A stretch of DNA of 64,000 bases from Strongyloides papillosus (lineage: Eukaryota; Nematoda; Chromadorea; Rhabditida; Strongyloididae). A program made the position numbers and the translations under genes. Below, one piece after another: positions 10,824 through 21,900 of the stretch; within the stretch, counting starts at the first letter, position 1; each line of letters opens with the position of its first letter. Below the pieces are notes generated by a model. The model saw only the letters and a program-made list of their open reading frames with translations, did no database searches and was not told the origin of the DNA. The DNA is taken from contig SRSI01000062.1 of assembly GCA_005656395.1 (NCBI GenBank), positions 186,001 through 250,000 of the forward strand, read 5' to 3'.

Positions 10824-13800
10824 GGTGGTATTATTATAAACTGAAAAGTGAAAATAAATAAAAATATTTATTGAGTATTAAATGGAGTGATGATTAAATT
10901 GATTTTTTAAACAAAACGCGATTTTAATAAAGTATTAAAAATACACCACTATGCTTAGACGAGCTTCCACACAGAGGTTAATAACACCAACATATATTCA
11001 AATATCATGATTATGAGAAAAGAGAGAATTAGATAATCTTTCGTTATCAAAAATCAATTAATGATAGGAGACGTCAACTGTTGAAAATGAAATAAAGATT
11101 CTATTAAAAAACCTATAAAATTTATTATACTTTTGGGTGAAAGTATTATACCTCAATAAAATAGTACATTTACAATCCCTTATTGAGGACACCTATTATA
11201 TTTTTTACACTCAAGTGGTAGTAAAATGACTCTATCAGCGGATGAATAAACTTTAATAGAATTATTTGACGATTTTTTAAAAATAATAAGTTTAAAATGT
11301 ATAATTTACCGAACTAAAAATTTTTAAAATAGGTCAGTTTTAGAAAACTTTTAAAAGTTAAAATCTATATACTGCCAACTTACATCAAATAAAAACGATT
11401 TTAACTTTTTGCATGTGTGGGAAAAAATTATCTAAAAGATTAAAAATTTCTTAGTTCTAATATGATAAAAAAAAGGCAAAATGCTTTTAGACATAAGTTA
11501 ATAAAAAATAATAGATTATAAACTAGTAATCAAAGATAATGTATTATTCATTCAATTCTTAAAAAGATCAATGTTTCTTTCTATTCAAAGTATTAAATAT
11601 TCTTTAAAAAGAGTGCGCGTATACAACTGTATATGATTGGACTAAAATGAAAAGATTTCCCTCATTGTTGAATGATATTTTTATTGTTAAAATTAGCAAT
11701 ATTTGTAATGCTATAAAATTTTGTATGTATGTGTCGTAAATAATATTGTGTAATCAAGTGAAATTATATCATATAAAATATGTCAGTAATTAGATTTTGA
11801 AAAATATTACTAATAATTTTCATTTCGTATTTTGCATTGTTCTATCAACTTATATAAATATTTTTGCTTACAGGTAGTTAGTATCATTTAAATATTTGTT
11901 ATCTATTTGCAAAGTATGCAGAATAAAGTAAAAAAATTATTTTTAACATTTTCAAAATATTTTTAACTAAAATAACGTAATTACAGTAATGTTTTGTGAT
12001 GTAATACAAACTAATTAACTTATTTAGAAGAATGCATTCTCTAATTAATTTTTTACCTAAATTATTATTCGTAATAATGAAGCTAAATGTCTATAAATAG
12101 GTAAAATGTTAAACCATTTTATTGTAACCGTTTATATCTATGAAATTATTCATTTTATTATCCAATTAAATAAAAATTAATTGCCTAAATCATTTATCAA
12201 AGATTGATTTCTAATATTAAATCGTTTAATAATCCGGAATTAGGCATGTTGTTCAAGAAATATGTTTTACAATCGTTTTCTAAAAATAAAAAAATTGATG
12301 ATACATTTTCTTATTTATTTTTTGGAGAAAAATAATATTACGTGTTTATACAAGCTTACTGATCAAAACTGTCATAGGCAAAATAGTGTTAGAAGTACTA
12401 ATTATCGCAAATAATTCCTACATCAAAAATAACAATGATAATTCAAGAAAATCATATATTTATACACTTAACACAAATTCATATTTAAAATATTATATGT
12501 GGTTATTAAAATATTAATTAATGTACATTTTTTGCAAAAACTTATAATCTAACATTAAAAATAATGATTATAAAAAGAATAATCCATAAAATCTGATATA
12601 ATAAAATGTTTATATTAACCTCTTTAGTTTGAATTTAACCTGAAAATTTAGATAACTTAAACGATTCAATTTAGCATAAGATTAATTGATTTATTATAAA
12701 TATTAAAACCCTTATTTCGAGCTTAAAAATTGATAAATATGTAATCCGTTTAAACATGTCAAAATTATAGTGTTAATGAAAATGTAATCATGTTGTTATA
12801 CAAACATTGTTTACACGTTCACTAAATTTTAAATTTTTCTATGATATATTACCTAGATAATAATAATGTTTAGAATATAAGTTTAAAGATAAAAAATATT
12901 TATGATTTAGTTTCATAAACCAGGTAATTAAAAGATCAACAATCCTAGTAAGTTTCTATATACTTTGGACAAATACTAATTTAAATAATTGTTAATAATT
13001 ACAATTTATAAAAAAAAAATAATTATACTTAAAGCACAACATAATTACTTATATTTGATTTTTACTGAGGCATTCTAAGTTTCATAAACAGTATCTTATA
13101 AACTTATAAAAAATATCAATATTTTTACCATAGTTCCTGTTAACTATCATGATGATAAAAACAATTTTCTTAAAATAAACATACTACATAAAGTTCATTA
13201 ATTTAATTAAACTGAAAGGGATAGAATTTTTGAAATAACTTTTTTTTTGTAACATAAATTATAGTTATGTGGAATAGGGAAAAAAAAGTGGCATAATAAC
13301 TATTAAAAAAAAGAAGCATGCAGTCAAAGTTTTGTCGTTTATCTTTTATTTTCTTATAAAATGTTATTCTAAATTTTAAGTAACAACGAAATATTGAGTT
13401 TTCCATTGCGATTATTTTTTTCTCTCTTCAATAAATATATATTTTATAAATGTGGGGAGGCAAATATATATTTTATATAAGAGTTGTACTGTGGTGTTTG
13501 CAAAAATACGTGTATTTTCAAAAATACATTTACTGGATATATTGTATATTATTGAAATATAATATAATAATAGTATAGTCGAATGATAATACATTAAAAT
13601 AAATTTTTTTTAACTAGCTTTTTATAATGGAATTGAATACTAGATAACTGTAGATGTATAAAAAAAGGCATTTATAAAGTGAATTATGTAAAATCAACAC
13701 CACGTGATGTAATTCAAAATGGCATAAAACATCAAGAACTTTTTTTTTAGAATTAAAATTACCAAAATATTTGTTTAACTAGAAATTATTATTAATTCAA

Positions 13801-13984
13801 TTTACTAAAGTTCATTAATATGATAATTTTATAAATGAAATTAGTAAAAAAAATAAAAAACATTTGCAATGGTATATATTTATTTAAATAGGAAAATTGT
13901 AGTAAATAACAATCAATTAAATAGTTCTAACTATCTTCAAAACAAGAATAGTAGGTGGATTTGTTTATTTGTTCATTAAATAAA
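10824..13984. other. AT-rich intergenic region, no gene recognised
   Basis: About 3.1 kb of very AT-rich sequence between two minus-strand genes. Short ORFs at 13203-13594 consist of Phe/Ile/Lys/Tyr/Asn-rich low-complexity peptides and are not supported. No tRNA-like cloverleaf, long repeat or conserved coding stretch was seen. The right part next to 10823 should hold the aminotransferase promoter. Confidence 0.6.
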
Positions 13985-14728
13985 TTAAAAGTTGAAGTCT
14001 TTAAAAAGTGTATTAAGTTTTTCTTGCATCTCATTAAAAGAAGTCTTCCATTTCCATAAGAATTAATTGTATGTTGTCTGACAAAATCTTGAGGAGATGT
14101 TGATTCAGGAATTGGTTGGTGTTTCTCAAAAATCTTGCTCCAAACCATGGTATTGAGAAATCCATTTTTTGATTAAAATTGGAATTAAAAAATTCTCGTG
14201 GTTGAAGGAATTTCATTTGTCTTTGATTTAAAGGTTGGGCCATAAAAGTATTTTCAGGTGATGTCAAAATTTCATTACTTTCTAATCGTTTTAAATGGCT
14301 TAGAAACCATATTGTTTACGTTATTTAGTGCTGGTGAAGTAAGAGTATTAAAAAAAGTTTCTTTAGAGTCAGAAGGACTTGTCCATTCATATATTATTGG
14401 AGCTCTTCTATAATTTGTCATTTCTTTCCTTCTAATATTTCGACCATGAATAATATTAACCTTTCCATCGCTTTTATGACTATTAACTATATTTTTTTAA
14501 GACAGGAACTTTCTCTAAAATGTCAATATTTCCATCGTCATTTATAACAGTTTTCCACTCATTCTTTTTCCCATCTGACGCCATAGATATATGAAAACTC
14601 CCACTTTTTCCATTTTCTTTTCCAAGACCAGAATAAAGATAACGATAATTATAGTCAGATACTTCCTTAGCCAAAGAAAAATATCCTATGGAAACTAAAA
14701 GTACAAATAACTCTAAAAATAAAGTCAT
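13985..14728 (-). pseudogene. Secreted-protein gene broken by frameshifts
   Basis: The ATG at 14726-14728 begins a clear signal peptide (MTLFLELFVLLVSIGYFSLA) followed by a short secreted segment. The frame then breaks in a run of seven A (plus strand 14492-14498). With one A fewer it continues as NIVNSHKSDGKVNIIHGRN, and it shifts again near 14296, near 14120 and near 14045. Coding-like composition resumes each time (for example REFFNSNFNQKMDFSIPW, ESTSPQDFVRQHT, NEMQEKLNTLFKDFNF) and ends at TAA 13985-13987. The segments would add up to about 245 residues with no domain I recognise. Four breaks suggest a pseudogene. However, two neighbouring conserved genes also carry single-base homopolymer errors, so poor local sequence quality is an alternative. 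Confidence 0.5.
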
Positions 14729-15166
14729 TTTATACGACTATCCACTTTTCAATAATCATATTTCATTATATACAAGAAAAACAAATAAAAATTTCTAGGC
14801 CAATTAAGTGAACGTCAAGTTTTATTTCAATGATAAGATAGTTTCTAATTACAAAAGAGAATCGAAAAATCATAAATAAAAATAATTACAATAATTAACC
14901 TTTAAAAAAAACAAAGTCCAATTTATAATACCATAAAATATCATTAATTTCATGAAATAATATATAGAATTGTTACATAAAAAAATACAATATACACATA
15001 GACTTTGATTTTCATTTCTACAGTAGATTTTTCATAAAATGTTTTAACATTTTCAATTCGAATAAAATTTATTACTATGGACTTGACAACCCAATCATTT
15101 TTATAAATTAGTCAATCAATCTCTATAATTCAAAAAAATGAATTATATTTTTAAACCTAATCTCCC
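14729..15166. other. Intergenic, nothing recognised
   Basis: About 440 bp of AT-rich sequence lie between two minus-strand genes. They should contain the promoter of the secreted-protein gene and the 3' UTR of the TMBIM gene. No other feature is seen. Confidence 0.5.
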
Positions 15167-16231
15167 CTACCTGCTGGATCCTCCAATAATAGAGAGTAAC
15201 ATCCAGAAAATGTAAACAATATCAAGGAATATTTGAATTGCTGCAAAATGTGATCTTCTGGAGAAAGTTCATATTTCTTTCCTCCCATTAACATCTGAAT
15301 ATCAACTGCAAGATAAAACATAAAGAGAAGAGCAGCAAGTCCAGCGTATATTGTGTAAAGAAACTTGACTTTAAAGATGGCTGAAGCAATAATAGCTACA
15401 AATCCAAATACCATAATAGCCAATGAGGCAATGAAGAGATATCCCATCTTTGATGTTAAATCATGCTTACTTTGCATTGAGAAAATAATGATACCAGCAC
15501 AACAAACTGTTGTTATTATCAATGTAAGAAGAACAGGAACAATATCGTACATGGAACATAACATCATTGTCATATATCCAATCGAAAGAGTTAAAACAGC
15601 TGTACAAATGAGATTGGCTGGGAAACTTCTTCTAACGGATTCACAACACATCAAAGCAATGTATACAACTAAGAAAACTCCATATGAAGCGAAGTATAAC
15701 CCTGGTGAAGTTCTGACATAACTCTTTACACTGTGATCCATAAAAGGAACAGCAGTCATAACTGCAACAACGAGTAACATAATTGTTACCATCATAAAAA
15801 CCTTCTTGACGAAAGCTGCACGAATTGAGGCTTCAGTGAAGTCGAAGCGCTTGTCTCCATGACCACTTTCAGTAGTATATCCTCCTGTATCCATTCTTGG
15901 GGGTGGTTGAGGAAAGAATGCTGAAAATTAAAATAAATTGATTAATATGTAAAATATAGATAATATAAAATATAAATACAGACAATGGGGACAATATTAG
16001 CTTTTAAAGTAACTAAAATGAAGCTATACGCAGCTTAAAATAGCTATAGCTCTTATAACGAATATACGCAATGTGTCGATAAAAAAAATGTTCTTTATTT
16101 AATTTATACCTACCATTTTGATTCCAACCCGGTTGAGAGGGATGATTCATTTGTTGATAAGGATTCTGTCCCTGCGGATTATAACCGGTATTTGGGTATG
16201 GTTGTTGTTGTCCATTGTATGAATAGGCCAT
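15167..16231 (-). CDS. Transmembrane BAX inhibitor motif (TMBIM/Lifeguard) protein (one-base frameshift near 3' end)
   Basis: This is a multi-pass ER/Golgi membrane protein of the Lifeguard/GRINA type, a family linked to calcium leak and protection from cell death. Exon 1 (16114-16231) encodes a Gln/Pro/Asn/Tyr-rich cytosolic tail typical of GRINA. After a 193-nt intron, exon 2 (15167-15920) encodes FPQPPPRMDTGGY, the conserved entry RFDFTEASIRAAFVKKV and six to seven membrane helices, ending in the BI-1 signature GGKKYELSPEDHI. Just after EDHI the frame breaks at four T's (plus-strand AAAA 15245-15248). One more base restores AAIQIFLDIVYIF and GGSSR, ending with TAG 15167-15169, which is the canonical last helix; the total would be about 290 aa. 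As written, it ends at 15157 with an aberrant tail. Sequence error is the likeliest reason. Confidence 0.92.
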
Positions 16232-17031
16232 GTCGATACTAAAATGTTTCGTTGATTATCTTTATAATATTATCAATATATGGAACGAAGAAACAGTTTT
16301 TGTAGTATTTAAAAATATAAACCTATAAATGTTTGTATAAAAGTGGTATGACAAAGGAAAACATTATTTTGTCGTCTTATATACAAAATTACATATAATT
16401 TATCACAAAATAAAAAATATTTACAAATATATTTCGAAATTGTATCATACCTAAATACATTAAATGATTGATAAATCGATCGCAGTTAATAGTTTAATAT
16501 AAAACAATGCGACTAACAAACTTATAAACATAAATTATGAGAAGTATGAGGTATACCGGCAAATAAATGCTTTCGCTGACGTATTATATGATGAAATATT
16601 AATGAATCACGAAAGTCTATTTATGGATTGTGTATGTATACATTTAATACAAAGAAGTTTGGAAAAATACTTCTTTTGAAACGAAAAACTCACGTGGTTT
16701 GAAAAAAAAATAATCTTTAATCTTAAAATTTTACAAATAACAAGTTATAGTGAAGAAAATGTTGTTATTGAGATAATTAGGTACCCGACAAGATAATGAA
16801 ATGAAATAAAAATTTTATTTTCAAAACACTATAAGCATGGGTAAAGAAAAGTAAAGATAATACGTTTGATTTGTAAACAAACGAAACCAATAAGCGGCAA
16901 AAAAAGTTAATGATTTAAGTTTCAACTGTTCTGTTATCAAATAAAAAATAGATAAAGGGATTATTTTATTGATTTATATGATGACAAATAAATATTAAAG
17001 GGCAAATTTTAATGTGTACGTAGGAGTAAAT
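16232..17031. other. Intergenic, nothing recognised
   Basis: About 800 bp of AT-rich sequence between the start of the TMBIM gene and the end of the RPUSD3-like gene. It presumably holds the TMBIM promoter. No ORF of coding character and no RNA gene was recognised. Confidence 0.5.
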
Positions 17032-18169
17032 TTAAATTTTAGAGATGATGTTATCACTAATATCATCGTAGTCAGTATCTTGCCTTTCAATAACATTTTT
17101 AACTTCATTTTTGAAGCCCAGAATGCGAATCATTGCTTCAAAATGTTCTGAAAAGTAATTAGATAGATATGCCTATTTAAATGAAAACTATACCTGGAGG
17201 TGGTGCCATAACAACCAAGTCATTAGCCGAGGATTTTCGAACATTAGTATACCTGGGATACACACTTTTGTACACATGGAAATAAATAGGGATTTGTGAT
17301 GCATAATCCTTCTCTGACATATTTAATGTTTTTAAAAGTTTTCGTGGATAATAATAATTTTCATTAGCTTTCATTTTACTTTTCAATTCAATTGCTACCA
17401 TTTCCTCTCTGATATTTGCAAATCGTTTCCAATAAATAGTGTCTCCAAGTATTGGAGCACCGACATGAGCAAGTACTATTCGAGGGAAGTGTCGAGCAAA
17501 TTTGACAACAGATATATCAACTAAAGATATCTCACCATTCCAAGCAATTGTTTCGTAATTCAGTAAACCTTGAATAGCAAAGTTTCTGTTTAAATCTTTT
17601 TTCTTTGCTTTTCCCTCCTCAAACCAGTATTCTGAATGACCATGGACAGTTTTAAATGATACATTTCCATATATTTCTCCAGAACCATTTAAAGGTCTAC
17701 CTAAACACAATACTAAAGCTCTATGTGGCATAAAACCATTGGTTCCAGAAAGATTTGAAGCTAAATGTAATGAACTTTTTATTTTTTGAAAGTGTTCCTT
17801 AGAAGATGGTAATACAACGGGTCCGGAAATATATCTTTTTAATCCGGCACAGAAATGAATATCATTTTCATGTAAAGATTTATTTATAAATGGCAATGTT
17901 TTTTCGATTGTTACATCAGAAGTGGGCTTTTTTTCTACGACAATTTTATCTGTATCTTCATCTACCATATCGAATTTCTTAGAAGAATTAAATACTCCAC
18001 CATTTTCTTGTTTATATCCCAAACATGGAACACCATAAGGTTTATTAATTACTAAAAATTCTCCTTTTCTATGAAATATGGCATTCTCTAGCAACACTTT
18101 AGATAACTCCTTTGTACTTGAAAAGATTCTAGGATTTAGTGCTCTACTTATTATCTCATTTGTACACAT
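17032..18169 (-). CDS. RPUSD3-like mitochondrial pseudouridine synthase homologue, catalytic Asp absent
   Basis: Two exons (17194-18169, 17032-17147) give 363 aa. The fold entry motif [12 protein letters not shown] of RluA/RluC-type pseudouridine synthases is present. Later landmarks match RPUSD3: [31 protein letters not shown] and a C-terminal [16 protein letters not shown]. The catalytic loop that should read R-L-D-x-x-T-S-G is GLKRYISG, with Lys111 in place of the catalytic Asp. As I recall, human RPUSD3 also departs from the consensus here, so the loss may be a family trait. RPUSD3 works in mitochondrial RNA granules and is needed for mitochondrial translation; that role is inferred. The ATG lies 121 bp downstream of the SAP30BP gene stop on the same strand, with a TTTTAG acceptor between them, consistent with an operon. 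Confidence 0.8.
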
Positions 18170-18290
18170 TTTCTTTTTTTATAATTTACTAAAATTTTAC
18201 ATATACACACTAAAAGTTCAAAAAATATATACAAACAGAATTTTAACTTATGACAATACAAGTATTTAAAAAAATATTTATTTTTACACA

Positions 18291-18911
18291 TCAATTTCTA
18301 CGATTAGATTCCTTTTTCATCTTCTCTAACATCCTGTTTTGAGCCTCGGCTATCTTGTTATAATAATCTACCTCCAAAAATGCATGAGGATTATATACTT
18401 CTGGAGGAAAATTTGTTCCCACCTCGTCAATTCCAGTCATTTCTATCATACCTGTATAACTTGATGGATTTTTAAAGCTTCTTATTCCTGTTATCTTTTC
18501 CGTAAAATCATATCCATCCTTTTTCATTTGATGACATTTTATAAAAAGTTCTTCCAATTCAGGGTCACAATTATTTGGAGATGGAGGTAATTGTATAGAG
18601 TCAAATTCATCATCCATGGTTATGTTATCATCAACACATTCCTCAGACAGTGGAGCATTTGAAAAATTCGGACTTTTATCTTTATCTTCATTTGAAATAT
18701 ATTTTAAAACGTCATTCCTATTCTCCGTTGGAGATTGTTCTGTCATAGCATCTGGAGTATCTTCTTCTGGTTCTTCCTGATTATTATGTCCCTTAGGAGG
18801 TTCTGGTTCTTGAATTCCACATATTTCCATATCTTCTTCCTTTCTAATACCACTTGAGGAAGTTGGAGATTCATCTTCACTATCTGAAGCATAATTTACT
18901 AAAGAATTCAT
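18291..18911 (-). CDS. SAP30-binding protein (HCNGP family) homologue
   Basis: A single exon encodes 206 aa. The first half is acidic and Ser/Pro-rich (NYASDSEDES at the start, as in human SAP30BP). The second half is the HCNGP domain: LPPSPNNCDPELEELFIKC, KKDGYDFTEKITGIRSFKNP, GIDEVGTNFPPEVYNPHAF and a terminal YYNKIAEAQNRMLEKMKKE helix. SAP30BP is a nuclear factor linked to SAP30/HDAC co-repression and to splicing of short introns through RBM17. The latter role is notable in a genome with many introns under 60 nt. It lies upstream of the RPUSD3-like gene on the same strand at operon-like spacing. The full length is close to the expected conserved core, so it is probably intact. Confidence 0.88.
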   Translation of the reverse strand: MNSLVNYASDSEDESPTSSSGIRKEEDMEICGIQEPEPPKGHNNQEEPEEDTPDAMTEQSPTENRNDVLKYISNEDKDKSPNFSNAPLSEECVDDNITMDDEFDSIQLPPSPNNCDPELEELFIKCHQMKKDGYDFTEKITGIRSFKNPSSYTGMIEMTGIDEVGTNFPPEVYNPHAFLEVDYYNKIAEAQNRMLEKMKKESNRRN

Positions 18912-21900
18912 AACTAAAGAGTGTTTCTTTTTTTAGTAAACTCAAATAAATAGTAGGAATAAATAATATAAATACTTAAAAACTTTCGTCGTAAGAATAA
19001 TTCTTTATATCATCTATCCAAATACTTATACAACATTTACTCGCAATACATATCATTCTAAGAGATGGTTTTAAGTGGAAATCCTGTCATTTGTTTGTTA
19101 CGCCTTCCACAGACAATATATAAGCCCTGCACCCTTCCATTCTCCTTCAGTCATATCAAAATTGTGTGCATAAGTAGTTGTTGTTCGATAGATTGTAAGT
19201 TTTCTATCACCACACCATATATCTCTTGATGCAGAAGTATACGTAATTATTGTGTGTATATAATGTGTGTACACCACTGACAATATCGTTGGTTTAGGTG
19301 TAAAAATTTAGTTGGGTGGGATTTTTTTTATGTTCAACTGTTTTGGGTCAATATTGAGAATTCAACAAGGCTATTTCGATGACTACCACGTGTTATGATA
19401 TATCAGAGTAGATATGTTATAATATGTCTACAGGTCTACAAATAATGCCAATAACATTTATATATGGGAAAAAAACATACTAATAAGAGGAGATGGGTGG
19501 TTTTTTTATTGTTACAAGAATATGACAACTACCAAGACATTGTAAGAGTTACGAAGTATCCATGTGACTAGTGATTCGACATCCATCTTCATCTCTACCT
19601 ACATGGAAGAAGTTAAATTCATTTCCTAAAAAAGATCACACAGCGACCCTAAGGTACTTCGTCCCAACTTTGTTTACATTACTGTGATATGGGAGATGTG
19701 ATTTTAATTATTAAACTTATTGTAGCGCGAAAAATGTAACGTAGTTACTATGGTTCTTTGCACAATATAACATAAAAAGGAGAGTATACTATGCATAATG
19801 ATAAAGGGAATTTTGTTCTACTTAATGCAATTTTAGGGATATTTGTAACAAATTTCAGGTTTATTTTGTAAATGTGTGCGACAGGCTTTTTTTAAATTTT
19901 TCTTTTAAGTATAAACTTAAAAATAGGGGGGATTTAAATATATGGTGGAAGTTACAGTGTGGTTTGGGGAAAATACAATTATTTATGTCATATAAGGGAT
20001 GATTGGGAGTTGAAGATTATTTTTGATCTTCTACTTTATCATATTAACCTCCATGATTCTTTACACATATCTATAGTAAACTACTATGATTTCAAGAACG
20101 TACGTTTATTTGTTTAAAAAGTGTCTTTAAGATCGCTATTTGTATTTTTGAGTGAGGTTTGTGGGGAGTTAATAATTATTGGAAGCGTTGAATTTTTGTT
20201 TTTTGTAGTATAGGTGAATTTTTGATATCTTCATTTACATTGTGAAAACATTTCAATTGACGAATGAAATTTGACACTCTACGGCATGGAGGATGACGTG
20301 AGATATTCTTGAATGTAGGTTAACAATATTCTGAGAATTGAAAACTTTGATTTTATCTCAATTTTATTTAAAATAGCGCGTTATCTAAAAAAAAGACAAG
20401 TGACAGGTTTTCAAATTCTATTGAATCCAGAAACAGCTTTTAGGTTAGTTACTTTTTTCATTATTTAATAACAAAAGCTGTCATATTGTTATTGGTTTTT
20501 AATATTAGTTAACGGCAATACCTTTGCATTGTGACAAATTGCCAGTGTTTTTTAAATGCGATATCTCTAGTTTACTATGATTTTTTAAAAAAGTTTTTAA
20601 AAAAAGTACTTTTTTCTTTAAACTACTGTAGAGGGTTGATAAGTAGATGTTGCCAAAGTCCTCCTAAAGTGTCAATGTGTAGTGTTAAAAAAATGTTTCG
20701 ATTACACCGATATTTGGAAATACTTGTTTTTTAGATGTTGTTCATGGTCAATTTCACAACTATAGGTGTTGACGAGTGTTGTGGTATCTTCAAATTTTAG
20801 GTCTTTAATAAATTATTTCCAACCAAATACGCTTTCAATGATGCTTGTATTTTATATCTTAGTATTGAATAGGGATATTTGAAACCCGCTATACGTTTAA
20901 TAGCCATTGTTTATGTCGCAACTATCGATTGTTACTTCTTTAAAAAACCTTCAATATATAATTAGATAAATTTAAGAATTTTTCAAAGTTATCAACAAAG
21001 TATTAGATATCTCCTATGAGTAAGAAGTGTGAAATACTTTAAAAACTGGTTGGTTTGGAATCTTCATTTACTAGCGTTTTAGAATTATACTATTATTCTA
21101 ATGTAGCCTTTATTTACGTGGGTTTTCATTTGAAATTATTATGGAAGTAATTTGTACTCTATTGTTTGATAAGTTACAAATATTAATAATTTTTTGATTA
21201 CTTTTCAGTACATTCCTCTCTCTTCTTTTTATAGTTGTTTTATATCAATTGAATAGAGATGGTAATTCACATTATCTTTCATTTATGTTTCAATTTTTCT
21301 CTACAATCGAAGGATATATCAGTCAACTGTTTTTTTTTCATTTGTAAATTAATTCCGATCTAGATGAATGGTAGAACATTATGTTTTCAATTTTAATATC
21401 CTACATTTTGGAAAATGTTTATATTTTCAGTTACAATTTTTGGTATACACAAACAAAGTTTGTCAGCTATTTTTTTTGGATAATTACATTCAGTTTTGGG
21501 ATTTTTCTTTTTAATGTGCGCATCATAAGTTGAATAGTAAATATTTACTTTTAGGCCAACAACAATTTAGTTCATCAAATTTTTTATATGACAATACGTA
21601 TTCCCATAAAAGTACATCTGGATTTTTTGATATTCCCCCTGAATATCTTCTGAAAGAGTGGATGAAAGCAAAAATGTGATAGAAGAATATATGTTGGTGA
21701 AAAAAAAACTACCGTTTCTTAAGAGAGGCATCTTTAGAAATGAATAATAGTTCACAATGAGAGTTAGTGTTGACAATTTCATTTTTTCATAATCGTCTAA
21801 GTTGATTGTAACCTTTAGATATATTTTTAGTTTTGTGATTCTTTAGATCTACCATTTCACCAATTTTATTTTCTTTATATTATTAACTGTGCTATTTGTA

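Noticed and set aside
13203..13594. Two minus-strand ORFs of 60-67 codons
   Set aside because: Composed almost only of Phe, Ile, Tyr, Lys and Asn as expected from AT-rich chance sequence; no signal peptide plus mature domain and no splice partner.
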